Shown here piece by piece: positions 45,822 to 57,419 of a stretch of DNA of 64,000 nucleotides. The translations under genes and the position numbers were made by a program. How positions within the stretch are numbered: position 1 is the first letter of the stretch; each line of letters opens with the position of its first letter. This DNA comes from Ilex aquifolium (taxonomy: Eukaryota > Streptophyta > Magnoliopsida > Aquifoliales > Aquifoliaceae). The DNA lies in assembly GCA_951799425.1 (NCBI GenBank), contig OX637403.1, positions 25,076,811 to 25,140,810 of the forward strand. The letters run 5' to 3'. The notes beneath the pieces are model-generated. The model worked only from the letters and a program-made list of their open reading frames with translations, did not search any database and was not told the DNA's origin.

Positions 45822-46486
45822 CAGGATTGCAAGGAGAAGAGAAAGTGACAGCAGAGAGCAAAGAAAAAACTCAAAAAATTATTACACAAAATAAAAAGGG
45901 GACAGGGAGGTATTAAGCATTGAAGAAAACCGCAAGCGGTTAGAAAACCAAGAACCACAAGAGGGGCATAGTCGGCGGTCTTTTCGGATTCCTAATTGAT
46001 GAAGGCAATTACGGTTTTGGAAAGCAGTTGGGAAAGCGCGGGAAGGAGAATCAACGCGGAATCTAACCACATTCAATGCAATTGGAGTTGAGCACATCTA
46101 AACAAAGTATTCCCCATACATCTCTGAGCTCAGGTCAGCTCGGTTGACCAACCACCAAAGGAATCAAAAGGAAACCTCTTATCTTCGAAGATCAGCCCTC
46201 GTGGTCTTGTCGAATCAATTAAGCTCTGCAGAGGTTGACTTAGCACAATGACAGCTCGGTTGAACACCCAACGTTGATTATGTTGCTTGGAATGAGAGCT
46301 GAAGAACTCCTCCAAGCAAGGGGGCAGAAAAGGGAAGAGGAGTACAATCAGAGAACAACGCGATATAAAACGAAAACGCAGATAAGAAAGACAATAAGCA
46401 ACGATGGGATAGTAATTTCAAAAAGCAAAGATGGTGAAAATATCTATATCCAATATTTACATCGGTAAATCTGAAAGCATAGATCC
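45822..46486. other. Spacer between the two antisense genes
   Basis: No clear ORF. It should contain the promoter of the proximal antisense gene and the 3' end of the distal one; no obvious TATA box found. Confidence 0.45.
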
Positions 46487-49232
46487 CTAAGGGGCTGGAG
46501 GAACATGGCCCGGCAGCTCAGCAGAAGAGTTTTGCTTCTCCGCATGAGATGAATCTCCTGGAAGCTCAGCTGAAGTAGTGAGCATAGGGTCAGCAGATGT
46601 AGCGTCCGGTAAGATAGCAGCCGAGGTCTCTGGGGTTATTGGTAGATCAGAGACCTCCGCCTCAGTTAAGGCCCTTACCACCAGGTCAGCAGAGAAAGGA
46701 GCCGAGATAGGCAGGTCTGCAGGGGCAGGGGGCGGTAAAATTCCGGAAGTATCTGAGGTAGAAACAGGTGCAGCAGGTAGAAGGCTCTGAACTTGAAACC
46801 TAGTAGGCAACTCAGAGCTGGCAGGAGCTCCTTCAGAAGCGATGGATGAGCTAGGCACCTCCGCCTCCTTTTCAGCTGGAGCCTCCTCATTTTCCTCATC
46901 TGGAACGTCAAAATTGAAGTCCAGTTCAGGGTAGGTCTCCTCGGCTATCTCCTGAAAAGCAATCCACCCCTTAGCCCATTTAGTGACAACGTCGTCCTTC
47001 AGCTTAGAGATCAGGTCATCTCTCTCCTTAACAGCTGCTTTGTGTATCTCAACCTCAGCAAGCAAGACATCATGCGCCTCACCCAACACATTATATTCAT
47101 TTTTCATCTCCCTATAGGCACTCAAGGCCTTAGATTTCTCCTGGTTCACCTGGGCCCAAGCTTCGGTCTTAAGTTGGACCTCCTCTGCGACCTTTTTGAG
47201 CTCCTCTTGGCTTCCTCTTTTTTGCTCTTCCAAGCTCTTGATAGAAGAGGCTTGCTTCTCCGCATGTTCTCGTAGACTCAGGAGTTGGGCTTGGAGGTCG
47301 TCATTGGCAAAGGTCAGCTCTGCTGCTTTGTTTTGCCAGGCCTTGGATGCTTTAACAGAACTCTCCATGGAACGAATTCGGCTCAACAGACCCCTCACAT
47401 GTATGGCCAGCTGAGAATAAAGGCGATCAGTGACAAAAAAAAAAATGAAGTGAAAGCCTATTAGGGAATAACAACTACTTACAGTTGTAGTCCCATGAAG
47501 AGCTGAATTAATGGAGCTCTCAAGGGGCATAGTGGCTGCCCTCAGGACGTCAGAGTCTGGGATGATGGAAGTGATGGCGCTTGCTACCAGATCAATGTTG
47601 TCAAAAAGCGAGTCTTCACTCCCTTCCGCTTTGGGGAATTCCCTCTTCACCTTCACGGAGAGCGATCGAAAGGGCTCGGAGGTGAGATCAGGTGATCCAA
47701 GGGGAAGAGAGGCCAGCGGAAGCTGAGGAATTAACCCTAAGGCCCCTTCTACCTCAGACGATGAAGGGGAGGTCTGGTCCAGGACTTTAGCTTTATCGAG
47801 GGGCGGATGGTCTCCCGAAGAAGGAAGGATCTCTGGAGCTCGAGGGGAGCTCGACGAAGGGACACCAACTCCAGGAGCTGAAACAAGCGAACTTGATAAC
47901 AGGGAAGAGGTTCCGGTAGTTAAAGCAGGGAAGCTGGGGGGCAATCCTGGTCTCGGCACCTTAGCTCGAGTAACAGGACGGTTATCAGAGACGACCTCTG
48001 GCTTACGCTTGTTTTTACCTTTCAGCTGAGCTATCTTGGCTTTAATCTCTCCTTTGGATGGCTCCATTGAAGAAGAACCTGAAAAACAAGGGTCATCATT
48101 TGACAAGAAAATCCAGAAGGAAAGAGGGGGAGGCCTGAATCAAGCAAGGAGAAATCTACTACCTGGCACCTCAGTTGTAGCTGTTGGAAAGGAGATAGGC
48201 ACCTCGACAGAAAAAGGAGTAGGGGATTCTATAACTATCCCAGGGGTATTGAGCCCTTGCGCTACAAGGACGAAGGGTCGGATGAGCTCAGAATATCTCG
48301 CCGTTTGGCACTTCTCCAACCTCAGCAACACCTGTTCATCCTCCGAACTGAGTTCCAGCCTTTCACCTAGGAACCCATGAAAACAAGGCAAGATCAGTGA
48401 TAGTCACAAGACTCGATTGCAATCATGGCTAAACGAAGACTCACCTAGATTCTCGGGAACAGACCACGCCCTAGGGACTGGAAGGGTGTCTGTTTTATCG
48501 GCAGGATCATACTCCCATTGTGAGCCCTCCACAAAAAAGAATTGTTTTTTCCACTGCTTGTGGGAGCTCGGAGGATCAACGATGATCACTTTGGTCTTGA
48601 CACGTCGGGAGATATATAAAAAGCCCTCCGAAGAATTGTGATTGACATTGTAAAAGTGTGTAAGCAGGGGAATAGTGGGAACCCCAAGCTTATGGATTTT
48701 GAAGAAGACAAGTAGACCCACCAAAATTCCCCAGAAAATTAGGAGGAAGCTGAGCAGGGCAGACGTTGAAATGTTGAAGAACGCCCTTTATAAAAGGGTG
48801 GAGAGGAAAGCGCAGCCCGTTCTCAAAGGCAGCTACGAAGAAGCAGACCTTCTTATGAACGTGGGAGACATAGGGGGTATACTCATCCAGGTACCAGTAC
48901 TTAACCCCTGGGGGGAAACCATAACGAGCGCTCAATATTTTCATAAGAGAAGGGCTGGCCTCACTACGGCCTACACTCTCAGCATGACTAAAGGCAGACA
49001 AAACCTCTGGAGCCCTAACACCTACACCACTCACTTTACCCTTCCCCTTGGTCGAGGCCACAGGAGGCAGTGCAGAAGGAGGCTCAACAGTGGATGCATG
49101 AGCTTCGGCGGAATCAACACCGGGGAAATTGTCGATCTCCTCACCAACGGCTCCTAGGTCAGAGTCATCCCCAACTGACTGATCTCCTAAAAGGGAAACA
49201 GAGGAAGGGGTGGCGTCGGAGGAAGCAGACAT
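46487..49232 (-). pseudogene. Distal antisense gene of the Tat element, four exons, one frameshift
   Basis: From ATG 49232 the frame reads a Ser/Pro-rich N terminus and the shared motif CFFVAAFENGLRFPLHPF...CPAQLPPNF, then a 1-base frameshift near 48720-48735 moves the homologous sequence into another frame (GLLVFFKIHKLGVPTIP). Then come GT/AG introns at 48367-48444, 48079-48162 and 47411-47482; the last is 72 bp and keeps the frame open. The last two exons encode a KGKNKRKPE basic patch, Ser/Pro-rich linkers and a long coiled coil (about 47000-47400), then an acidic and Pro/Ala/Ser-rich tail. The domain resembles Pfam Transposase_28, as known in antisense ORFs of plant Tat elements. Function unknown; this copy is probably inactive unless the shift is a sequencing error. 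Confidence 0.72.
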
Positions 49233-49850
49233 AGCAGGGCAGGAAAAGGATAGCTAGAAAGACCTGTAGAGAGGAGGAATTTCAGAGACGCACTCCTTAA
49301 GGACTTCGGGATGGACACAACTATGAGCGATGATAAAAATCCTAGCGGTAGAGTAAGGGTCCAAAAAATGGGGAAGATGAATCAAAGAAAAACCTTTGTT
49401 CCTAAAATAACAGAACCGAAAGGTCCAAAAATGAAGAAACCACCTCAGATTCGAGGGATCCAGAACGGAAATAACAGACAAAGGACCAAGAACGTACCTA
49501 ATCAAGAATGTACAGCAAGCCAAAGGTCAAAGGAAGCAAGTCGCTAACGCCAATTCGAAGAAAAAGGAATCGCTGCAAAGCCCTAAATTCGCCGAAGGGA
49601 TTGAGAAGTCTGGAGTCTACAAGGAAGAGAGAGGTTTTTGAAGTTTCAGAGGAAGAAAAATGGCCGTTAGCGTCAAGTCGGAAGCATTTAAAGCTAAACT
49701 GCACCAAGTGGGGAACGTGCGCGGGGAACAAGGAAGGAAATGATTACTCGTAACCGTCAAGAGCCTGTTCGCACGAAGATCGAGGCCGGCAGCTGGAGCT
49801 CAGCATTAATTGGACCTCAGCTCAGCCCCAACCCAAGATCACTTGGGCTA
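49233..49850. other. Region upstream of the distal antisense gene
   Basis: On the minus strand this is the probable promoter and leader of the antisense transcription unit, next to the 3' LTR. No supported ORF in either direction. Confidence 0.4.
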
Positions 49851-49862
49851 AGGGCTGGGGGG
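49851..49862 (+). other. Polypurine tract
   Basis: AGGGCTGGGGGG lies four bases (CAAC) before the 3' LTR, where the plus-strand primer for reverse transcription is expected. Confidence 0.7.
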
Positions 49863-49866
49863 CAAC

Positions 49867-50458
49867 TGATGATACCCAAACTTAATTCCAAGTACGAGCT
49901 CAGCTCGGGAGGTCAGATATGGAGTTCAGATAAAAACCTCAGAATTTAGAGGAGAAGAGCTCAAGCTCGACCCAGGCAAAGCAATACCCCAAATCAGTTA
50001 GGGAAACAACTGGATATTAGTCAGCATTACCCCAAGCGGAAATCATGCAGCGTCCCCAAGAGGGAAACCCTCATTTTATTAGGATCCCCCCCTAGGAATA
50101 AGGAAGATCCCATGAATGGGGGGGCAAAGATCTCGGCAGAGATCCTGAAAGGTAGGGGGTGATATTATAAGTACTGTATATTTCCATGGGAAGAAAAAGG
50201 ACTGTAACATAGGGCACGCCATCAATAAGAGAGAAAAAGTAAGAGAGAGACTCCATTCCAGAGTGGATTAGCCGAGCTCAGGCCGGTGAACCACTATAAT
50301 CTTGTTTTGTTATCATCCCCTTTCCCGGAAACTCCCTAAACATCACCGGTGTTATCAAGCATGAGCCTTGCAGCTCAGACACCAAACTTAGCTCCACGCA
50401 GGTCGTTCATATCAAATAATCCTGTTCCATAGCTCGCTCGCATAGATTTACACCATCA
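49867..50458 (+). repeat. 3' LTR of the Tat element (592 bp)
   Basis: Same ends as the 5' LTR. Differences seen by eye: TAG/CAA context changes (two transitions) at AAATAGCTGG versus AAACAACTGG, CCAAAG versus CCAGAG, and C9 versus C7 in a C run. Confidence 0.97.
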
Positions 50459-50664
50459 CTAACTAATAGGGATAACAAGCATATCCCTTAGCAAACTAAC
50501 TATCCAAATAAATAGCAATATCCTAGCCGACTAAACCGTAAGAACCATAGTCCCCTTATTGAAGTTTAAACTCCTAAACTATGAAGCAATCGTGAGGAAA
50601 AACTATGAAACAATCACGAAAACAATCTCGTTGCCCAACTGCTCCTAATTTCTTTGCACCTATG

Positions 50665-51345
50665 CTATTCTTTGAGTCCTGTAACAATTCTCTCCTCCTT
50701 CAAATTACCCTTGTCCTCAAGAGTAAAGAATGGGTACCTAGTCTTGAACTCTTCCAAATCCTCTGAAGTAGCTTCGATTGGAGACAACCCTTCCCAGTGA
50801 ATTAAGGTTTGGTGGTTCATAACAGCCTTAGGAATAGGGAAAACCTCTGTCTCCAAATATTCTGGTAAGTTAGGCGTTAACAAGGCAGCAGAGCAGACCC
50901 CAACTTTTGTTTCAAATAGGAAACACGAAAAATTGGATTAATTTTCGAACCCTCTGGCAGCTCCAATTTATAAGCCACTTCACCTATTTTTTTGATAACC
51001 TTAAAGGGGCCAAAATACTTAGATGTCAATTTTTGGTTCTTTCTTTTCGTTATAGTTATCTGACGATGTGGACGTAATTTTAGATAAAGCTAATCTCCTT
51101 CCCCAAACGTGTGATCAGTCCATTTTTTATCATAAATTATTTTCATCTTTTGTTGTGCCTCCTTCAAATTAATTTTAACTTCATCGCGAAGTACCCTAAA
51201 CATAGGCGGATAGATTGGGTGGTTCACTCCCATACACGACTTCAAATGGGGTCCGACCAATGGAGGAATGAAACCCGGTATTGTAACAATGTTCTACCCA
51301 TGGCAGCCACATTACCCACTCATTGGCTTAGAATTAGTGAAGCAA
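50665..51345 (-). pseudogene. Decayed chromovirus pol fragment (integrase C terminus and chromodomain)
   Basis: Read on the minus strand from 51345: WVEHCYNTGFHSSIGRTPFEVVYG (integrase core end, about 51240-51330), then YDKKW and a LRPHRQ-KYFGPF segment (GPY/F-type, about 51000-51080), then a chromodomain (LIHWEGL...ATSEDLEEF...FTLEDKG, about 50680-50820). Stops and frameshifts are present (for example within the segment after SAYV and after FGEGD). The chromodomain identifies a chromovirus clade of Ty3/Gypsy, different from the neighbouring Tat element. The right side is cut by a hAT element at 51352. Confidence 0.85.
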
Positions 51346-51351
51346 CAGATG

Positions 51352-51542
51352 TAGGGGTGTCAAACGTGTCATGTTCGTGTGACTCATATATCGTGTCGTG
51401 TTTGTGTCAAAATCCACGAATTTTTTTTTTTATTTAGTGTGTTCTGAGTGTTAAATATTAGTTTAGACTATTTATTATGCGTATTTAATAATTATGTCAA
51501 TTTTATAATCGTTCGTGTCAACAGGTCAGAGTTGACACCCTA
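51352..51542. mobile_element. Short nonautonomous hAT element, 191 bp
   Basis: The ends are TAGGGGTGTCAAACGTGTC and, on the minus strand, TAGGGTGTCAACTCTGACC. Flanks AACAGATG (51344-51351) and AACACAAG (51543-51550) match at 6 of 8. Same GTGTC-rich group as 2702-3449. Confidence 0.7.
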
Positions 51543-51707
51543 AACACAAGTACATCTCAATGGTATCCGTTTGCGGGTGGTAAGTGGAGCTAAAATTAAA
51601 TTTAACCCCATTTAGTAAGAACAATGCCTTTCAAAATGAGCAAGTAAAAAGAGGATTTCGATCACAAACTATACTTTCTGACATTCCATGTAGCTCTGAT
51701 ATCAACT

Positions 51708-51818
51708 GTTATGAACTTATGGATAAAACTTGCTCAAATTGGCATGCAAGAAAAGGGTGTCTAAAGAGTTTATATACACACATCTAATCTTATTTTTAAC
51801 CGATGTAAAATTGTAACA
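51708..51818 (-). mobile_element. TRIM-like LTR with primer site, minus orientation
   Basis: On the minus strand it starts TGTTACAATTTTACATCGG and ends TTCATAACA, followed by GATATCAGAGCTAC (plus 51692-51705), the primer-site motif. It matches the LTRs at 36805-37754 in the opposite orientation. No second LTR seen nearby. Confidence 0.65.
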
Positions 51819-52033
51819 TGCACCCTCCCAGAAAATGCCTAATCTTGTTCACTGATCTGCATATACATCAGACCCAAAACAGCAACGTTGGAGTGATCTA
51901 GATATATCGATTCTGTTCTAGTCATAAACCATTTTCAGCTGAGCTTAACAGCAACTTAATTTTCCCATCACAAAAATTTGACTTCCAGATGATAGCATTC
52001 AAATGATATCATGGCCTAAGAAAAGAATCAGCT

Positions 52034-52087
52034 CAGCATCAGCATCAGCATCAGCATCAGCATCAGCATCAGCATCAGCATCAGCAT
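52034..52087 (+). repeat. (CAGCAT)9 microsatellite
   Basis: Nine perfect hexamers, 54 bp. Confidence 0.97.
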
Positions 52088-52506
52088 AGCCTTTAGTGCT
52101 CATAGGAAAAGTGCTTTGGAGCTCTTTTGTTGCCTGCCATGCTTCATTTCTATATGATGAACAAATGGCAGGCCACACTGTATACATACATGAGTTGTGT
52201 TATGTCATCATCTTGTCTCATCGTGTCAAAATTTATACACTCAACACATGATACATTCATAGTAGTAGTGTATAGTCGGTTTCGTGTTATGTTAGATTCA
52301 AGTCGTGTATATCAGTCTATTGTTAGACAAGTCTATGTATTTATAATTTAAACTCACTAAACCTAAATGATTTTTGAATTTGACCTATCAACAACTTTGA
52401 AAAATAATTATTTATACACAAATCAAAGATTCCAAAATCTTTACAAAGGGGTTTGGTAAATCGTACAAATGTATATAGTTGCACCACATGATTGTAGGAT
52501 ATTAAA

Positions 52507-53068
52507 AGGAGAATTGACCCCTTTTAGCTATGGACTTAATTTTATTTTGGCCCTTAAACTATTAAATTATTTACATTGTCCCCTTAACTCATTGAATTAT
52601 TTCACATTACTTAAAACACAAATGTCCACTATTTTTTTGGACGAAAATTATCAACATGTGAGGAAAAAATAAAACAAATCACATAATTTAAGATACAATA
52701 TAAAAAATACAAAAGTTGAGGGAACGATGAAAAAAAAAGGGTTGTAGTTGAGGAAAAAATATTCATTGCAATGATACCACATCAATATTGTTACGTAATA
52801 TCACTAACAAATAATGTGTAAACAAATAGAAAAACTGATCCTACACGAGTCAATAACTATCCGTCCATATAAGTCAATAACTATTCACTCTTCTTCATTG
52901 TAAATTAATAATTACCCATTCTTCTTATATTTAAGTCAAAAACTACCCAAATAAAATTCACTTTGTTTATTTGAGGTTTTAATATTAGTTAGTGATACTA
53001 CTGACATAAGATCACCATCACATTGAATATTTTCTCGTAGTTGAGGGGTTAAAGTATAATTCTCCCTT
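52507..53068. mobile_element. Miniature element with GGAGAATT ends
   Basis: The left AAGGAGAATTGACCCC and right (minus strand) AGGGAGAATTATACTTTAAC form imperfect inverted ends. The interior has phrases such as TTGTCCCCTTAACTC and GGCCCTTAAACTATTAAATT, shared with 57420-57778. No target duplication found. A degenerate GTGTC-type patch lies just left (about 52190-52340). Confidence 0.45.
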
Positions 53069-53248
53069 CGAAAAATTAGTTTGGAGAATTTTTTTTTAAC
53101 CTCCTCTTATATTTAAAATTTAAAGTTAAACCCGGGGGCCCGGAGGCTTGCAAGTTGTGGGAGTTCGAGACCGGCGACTTGATTCACCCAAACCGTTGCC
53201 GCTTCCACCACCACCGTTTCTCTCTTCCGGCTTCCCACTTAAGTACTT

Positions 53249-53281
<33 letters not shown>
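53249..53281 (+). repeat. (TC)n(AC)n microsatellite, possibly in a 5' UTR
   Basis: TC repeat followed by AC repeat, in GC-richer sequence (53130-53310) that looks like a 5' UTR of the next gene. Confidence 0.9.
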
Positions 53282-53282
<1 letters not shown>

Positions 53283-54045
53283 GAACACGAAACAGCGGAC
53301 ACGATATGTACCCGGAGAGAAATTTCATATTTCTTTTGTCATTAAAAATGTATATTGATATTTAGGTGGAATTAATTGGGAAAGAATGAATTAAATTTGC
53401 TTCTTGGTCTTCATGTATATGCTGATTATGGGCATTCTGTATATGGTATGGGTATTCTGTATATGGGTCTTTCATTACTGTATTGGCTCTTGTACCTAGC
53501 ACATAATGGGTGAATTACGAGCTGTGACCCAAGTTTTAGTTTGATGGTCAGAGCTAGAAATAATGCAATTGATGGCTGGAAAACAAGTAAAAATCGCAAT
53601 AGAAAATAATCCCAGATGGATTTGGAGGATATTCATGTAGCCCATACTGCAGGTGGAATAATGGTTTGCTTGTTTGAATCTGGCTGTAAGAATTGGGAAA
53701 GATTCAGATTGTAGATCATGTGTGGTTGAGTTCCTAATATATGATTGGCATTCCTTTATTAGTTTTGTTTATCCATCAAATTATAGGTTGGCTTCAAGAT
53801 GAGTAGTCCTCTAAGGTGCTTCTGAGATTAATGTATTATTGATAATGGTCATTTTGGTTTAAAATGAAACTTAGCGTTTCTAAGATCGCACCTCTTGTTT
53901 GTGTGCTCAGCATTACTTAAAAACCCAATTTGGCTTATGGAAGCGTTCTTAGTCCTTCGGTACTAAAGCTCATTCTTGCTCTATTGACGTGTATCACGTT
54001 TTAATTCGTGTTTTCCATGAGGTTTGCAGTTGTTGACCTACCATA
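53282..54045. other. Probable 5' UTR intron of the 147-aa gene
   Basis: T-rich, intron-like. An acceptor-like GGTTTGCAG ends at 54029, 16 nt before the start codon. The donor was not fixed. Confidence 0.4.
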
Positions 54046-55684
54046 ATGGACTGGGCTTCTGTGCATAAAATTTGGGATAGATGGGCATCTAACCATGTTG
54101 GTTCTTCTGGTGAGCATCTCAAACTGTTTATGTTCTCTCTCTGTGTGTTTTATTTATATGCTTACGGTGTACATTAGTGAGAAGAATGCGTTAACCTCTA
54201 GGTCAACCACTGAAGGCTGCTTTGCTAATTAACTACGATCCAACCGGACCCTCACGTCTGTTGTCTACCATGTAAGCAAAAACTTTTAATTGAGTCTATT
54301 CTTTTTTCTGTGGCTATCTTAAAATATACGGCCATGCCATCCATTTCTTGAATGCTTCCTATGTTGTTCATGATTGCTTCACAACATGGACATCGTCTCT
54401 TGAGCTAATTAGTAGCTTCTAGTTTTTGCATATTAGATCCCTTTGGTTCATGGAATGGAATCGGTTATTAGTTGTCCGCACTTAATTTAGTCAACAAATG
54501 TGCAACTTTCGACTAGGTTGGTTTAACTTCTCATTGTGTTCTGCTGCGGGCATGTTTTGAAGCTCGATTTTCGTTGTTGCAGTGCAGAGCAAGAAGGGAT
54601 AAAAACAGATCCCATTGAATTGAGTTCCTTTGTCAGTTTTATCAAACAAAACAAGCTCCAGACAGAGAGCTTCTTTATTGGGCAAAATGAATGTGAGTTC
54701 CACTGTGATCATAAATATAATGCCAGATATCTCTTAGCCAAATGAACAAATGAAAAGTCAACAGACACTGGGACAGTTTTTGCCTTAATTTCATTTGTGA
54801 CAGATCCGTTATAGTTTGTTTTGTCCCCAATATTCACTGCCATTCATAGTTGGACTCAATTCAATTTTTATGTGGCATTCTTCTTTAATACGTCCTTTCC
54901 TTTAAGGTTCAATAAGTTGGTATTTGGTTTTAAATACAAAGGAGATATTGTGTTATACTTTTACAAACACGGTGGTATTCATGGGCCAATTCTTTTATGC
55001 TTGAAAATCTCCAATCGATCTTTAAGTTGTGGGGACGATTCATGAACACCTGAAAAATAGTTTTCATGCATTCTGACTGGTCATTTTTAACAGTAGTAGT
55101 CATTTTTGAGATTCTGATAAGAAAACTCATGAGCAGCAAAATCAGAAGAAACTGCTGGTTTTCTCTGTCACCGTCCTGTTGATTTTATTAGTTGAGGCAT
55201 TTTAGTAGGAACCACCTTTCAAGAAGAACAATAGGAGCCACTGTTTTATTTATCTTGGGGTAATCATAATTTATTGTCTAAAGCCGGTGTGTAAATTTGG
55301 TGGCAGATATCGTCACATCAATTCATGAGAGTTGGTTCTGTGGAAGGTGCATGAATACTACAAAGCCTACTGGTGAAGGTGCTATTGTGATGCAGACAGC
55401 AACATTCCTCTTGGTTGCATTGTAAGCATGTATATCACCATTTTAAATTGTTTTTTCTGTTAGCTGCGCTCAGTTGTTTTGAAAATTTACTAATGATTCT
55501 TCAGTACGAATGTGTACGTTGTGGGGAACTTGGTACATGACTTTACCAGAAAATTTATTGATCTGTTTAATTTTTTTGCATGTCATTGAGCTGTTGCAGA
55601 TATGATGGATCTCTTGGATCAGCATCGCGTGCAATGGTTGCTGCCGATCAGTTTGCATGGCATTTAGGTCGAAAAAATTATTGA
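54046..55684 (+). CDS. Conserved-looking protein of unknown function, 147 aa, five exons
   Basis: Exons 54046-54109, 54202-54271, 54583-54692, 55307-55421 and 55600-55684 have GT/AG borders with matching phases and sum to 147 codons plus a stop. The protein starts MDWASVHKIWDRWAS, then GQPLKAALLINYDPTGPSR, an IELSSFVSFIKQ helix-like stretch, IVTSIHESWFCGRC, GEGAIVMQTATFLLVALYDG and ends MVAADQFAWHLGRKNY. There is no signal peptide or transit peptide, and no clear membrane segment except the short apolar TATFLLVALY. Two cysteines form WFCGRC. Clean splicing and composition argue for a real, probably conserved housekeeping gene. I do not recognise the family and give no function. Confidence 0.8.
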
Positions 55685-57419
55685 CCTCATTGCAAGATGG
55701 TATGTCAAGTGTTAGACTTGTATTTTGTGGGTCCTCTTATGTATTTATTTGATAGTTGTTATTTGTTCATGTTGTTGATGCAGCCAATTTTTATTCCAAA
55801 TAGATAGTGCACAAAATAAGTCTCTTGTAGGATTATGGGTGGACTTGAAGGGGACTTTATCATGTCCAAAAATCCGGGTTTTCCACTCGAACTGAACAGT
55901 TGAAACGGATTCAACGAGACAAAAACTGATGAGGTTGAGCCTGGATGAAGAGGATTTTCAGTATAGATTTGTACAAATATTTGAGAATCAGCTCCAGCTA
56001 TAGTTGTTGGCTTAAATTTTCCAATTGATTTTTTCTTTTGAATCCATTCATTAACTAGAAGACATTGTTGATTTAACTTGCATATACTATGTGTAATGTG
56101 TTCCCTCTTTTATGTTTTGTTTTGATAGATTGTGTTGATGTATGACATCTAAGAGGAATGAATGATAGAAGAAAGTCGCGCTCCTAACAGCTTGGTTTTT
56201 TGCTCTGTTCTTCTTACTTTCACTTGCAGGCTTAAAGTTCTTCATGTAAGATATGATTACTTTCAAGCATGAAGGTACCTTCGCCTGTTTTCTTTTATAC
56301 TGTGGTTTTACATTGGCCTTCCTGTTTAAGAATCGCCTGCCTGGGGACAAAAATGACTGGGATTGTTGTGTTGTGGTTAGTCTTTAGAGCACAAATGCAG
56401 TGCCATTTGGTCACACTAATGTCAAAATTTGGCATGAATGGCAAAACAAACCATCTCATTTGCCATGCCAAATATTGGTGTTGGTTCGATCTTGGTTTGG
56501 CGGGTGATGGAGTGAATGGGTTCAAGCATGTGTATCGGCCATCGACTCGGAGTGGCGTAGAATAACAGTACCAGTCGATTCGGTGATGATAATTTGGGGA
56601 TTATGATTAATTCAGAGATGACTCGATCAAGTCATGCAGGATTCAGAGTTTATATATGACGTGTAACGGTATCGATTCGGAATATAACTTAGCCGATACT
56701 TTGAATTTGAACTTTCGTTCAAGCCAAGTCGGTGTAATGTGAAACCCATTAAACTTGAATTTGTAGAATTTGGAGATCTTTAGGGGTTTCAAGTGTCAGA
56801 GCCGGAGATAGTTACATTAGCAGTGTAAGGATTAGCTGGATAGGGAAAGAAAGAGGAAGAAGAACATGGGTATTGGTATGGGTGGCGCTTTGGGCGGTGT
56901 TGGTTTGGGTGCTAGGTGGTTTAGGCTTGGGGTTGGGCTTGGTGGTGGTGGTGGATTTGGGTGGTTGGGCGGTTATCATTGTCTCTTATCATTATTATCA
57001 CATGCCCTCATAAATTGGCCTAATCAGGCACATGGATTTTTTGAACCCCTTCATCAATTACTCTTATGGTTAGTTCGGTATAATGAAAAAAGTTAAAGGA
57101 TGAAAATGTAAAAAGATAGAAAATAGGATGAATGGATAAAACAATACTTTTATAACTAGAATACAATTATTGTTTTAATTTTCATTTTTTTAATAGGTTT
57201 CTGACTATTATCGGCGATTGTTGGACTTCAAGTTACGAGGCTTATTTATGCCATAATTGAATGGATAAAGTCGAATTTAATATGGGTCTAATTTGAAATA
57301 TTCAAATTTTGAATAGAGATTATTAGTTTTCAAATGTGTTTAGACAAAAAATTGTAATCCAATTCAAATTCTATCATTACTTAGTACAAATGTTGGGGCC
57401 CAATTTAATAGTAAATTTA
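55685..57419. other. 3' UTR and intergenic region
   Basis: The 3' UTR of the 147-aa gene probably covers the first few hundred bases. A 76-codon Gly-rich frame at 56866 (GMGGALGGVGLG...) has low-complexity coding only; I do not call it. Otherwise nothing recognised. Confidence 0.4.

Larger units (their letters stand above)
37774..50458 (+). mobile_element. Complete Ty3/Gypsy Tat-lineage LTR retrotransposon, 12,685 bp
   Basis: Full-length element with TG...CA LTRs and a CTAAC target duplication at 37769-37773 and 50459-50463. Order: 5' LTR, primer site, gag-pol (+), hairpin array, two antisense genes (-), purine tract, 3' LTR. The pol order protease, RT, RNase H, second RNase H, integrase, without a chromodomain, together with the antisense ORFs, is the Tat pattern. 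The LTRs differ by three transitions and a 2-bp homopolymer indel over about 590 bp, so insertion is recent. gag-pol has three premature stops and one antisense gene a frameshift, so this copy is probably not autonomous. The coding parts are clearly richer in G+C than the host DNA. Confidence 0.95.

Noticed and set aside
56866-57096. Gly-rich 76-codon ORF
   Set aside because: Low-complexity GGT/GGG repeat start, no signal peptide, and a non-glycine second half without domain.
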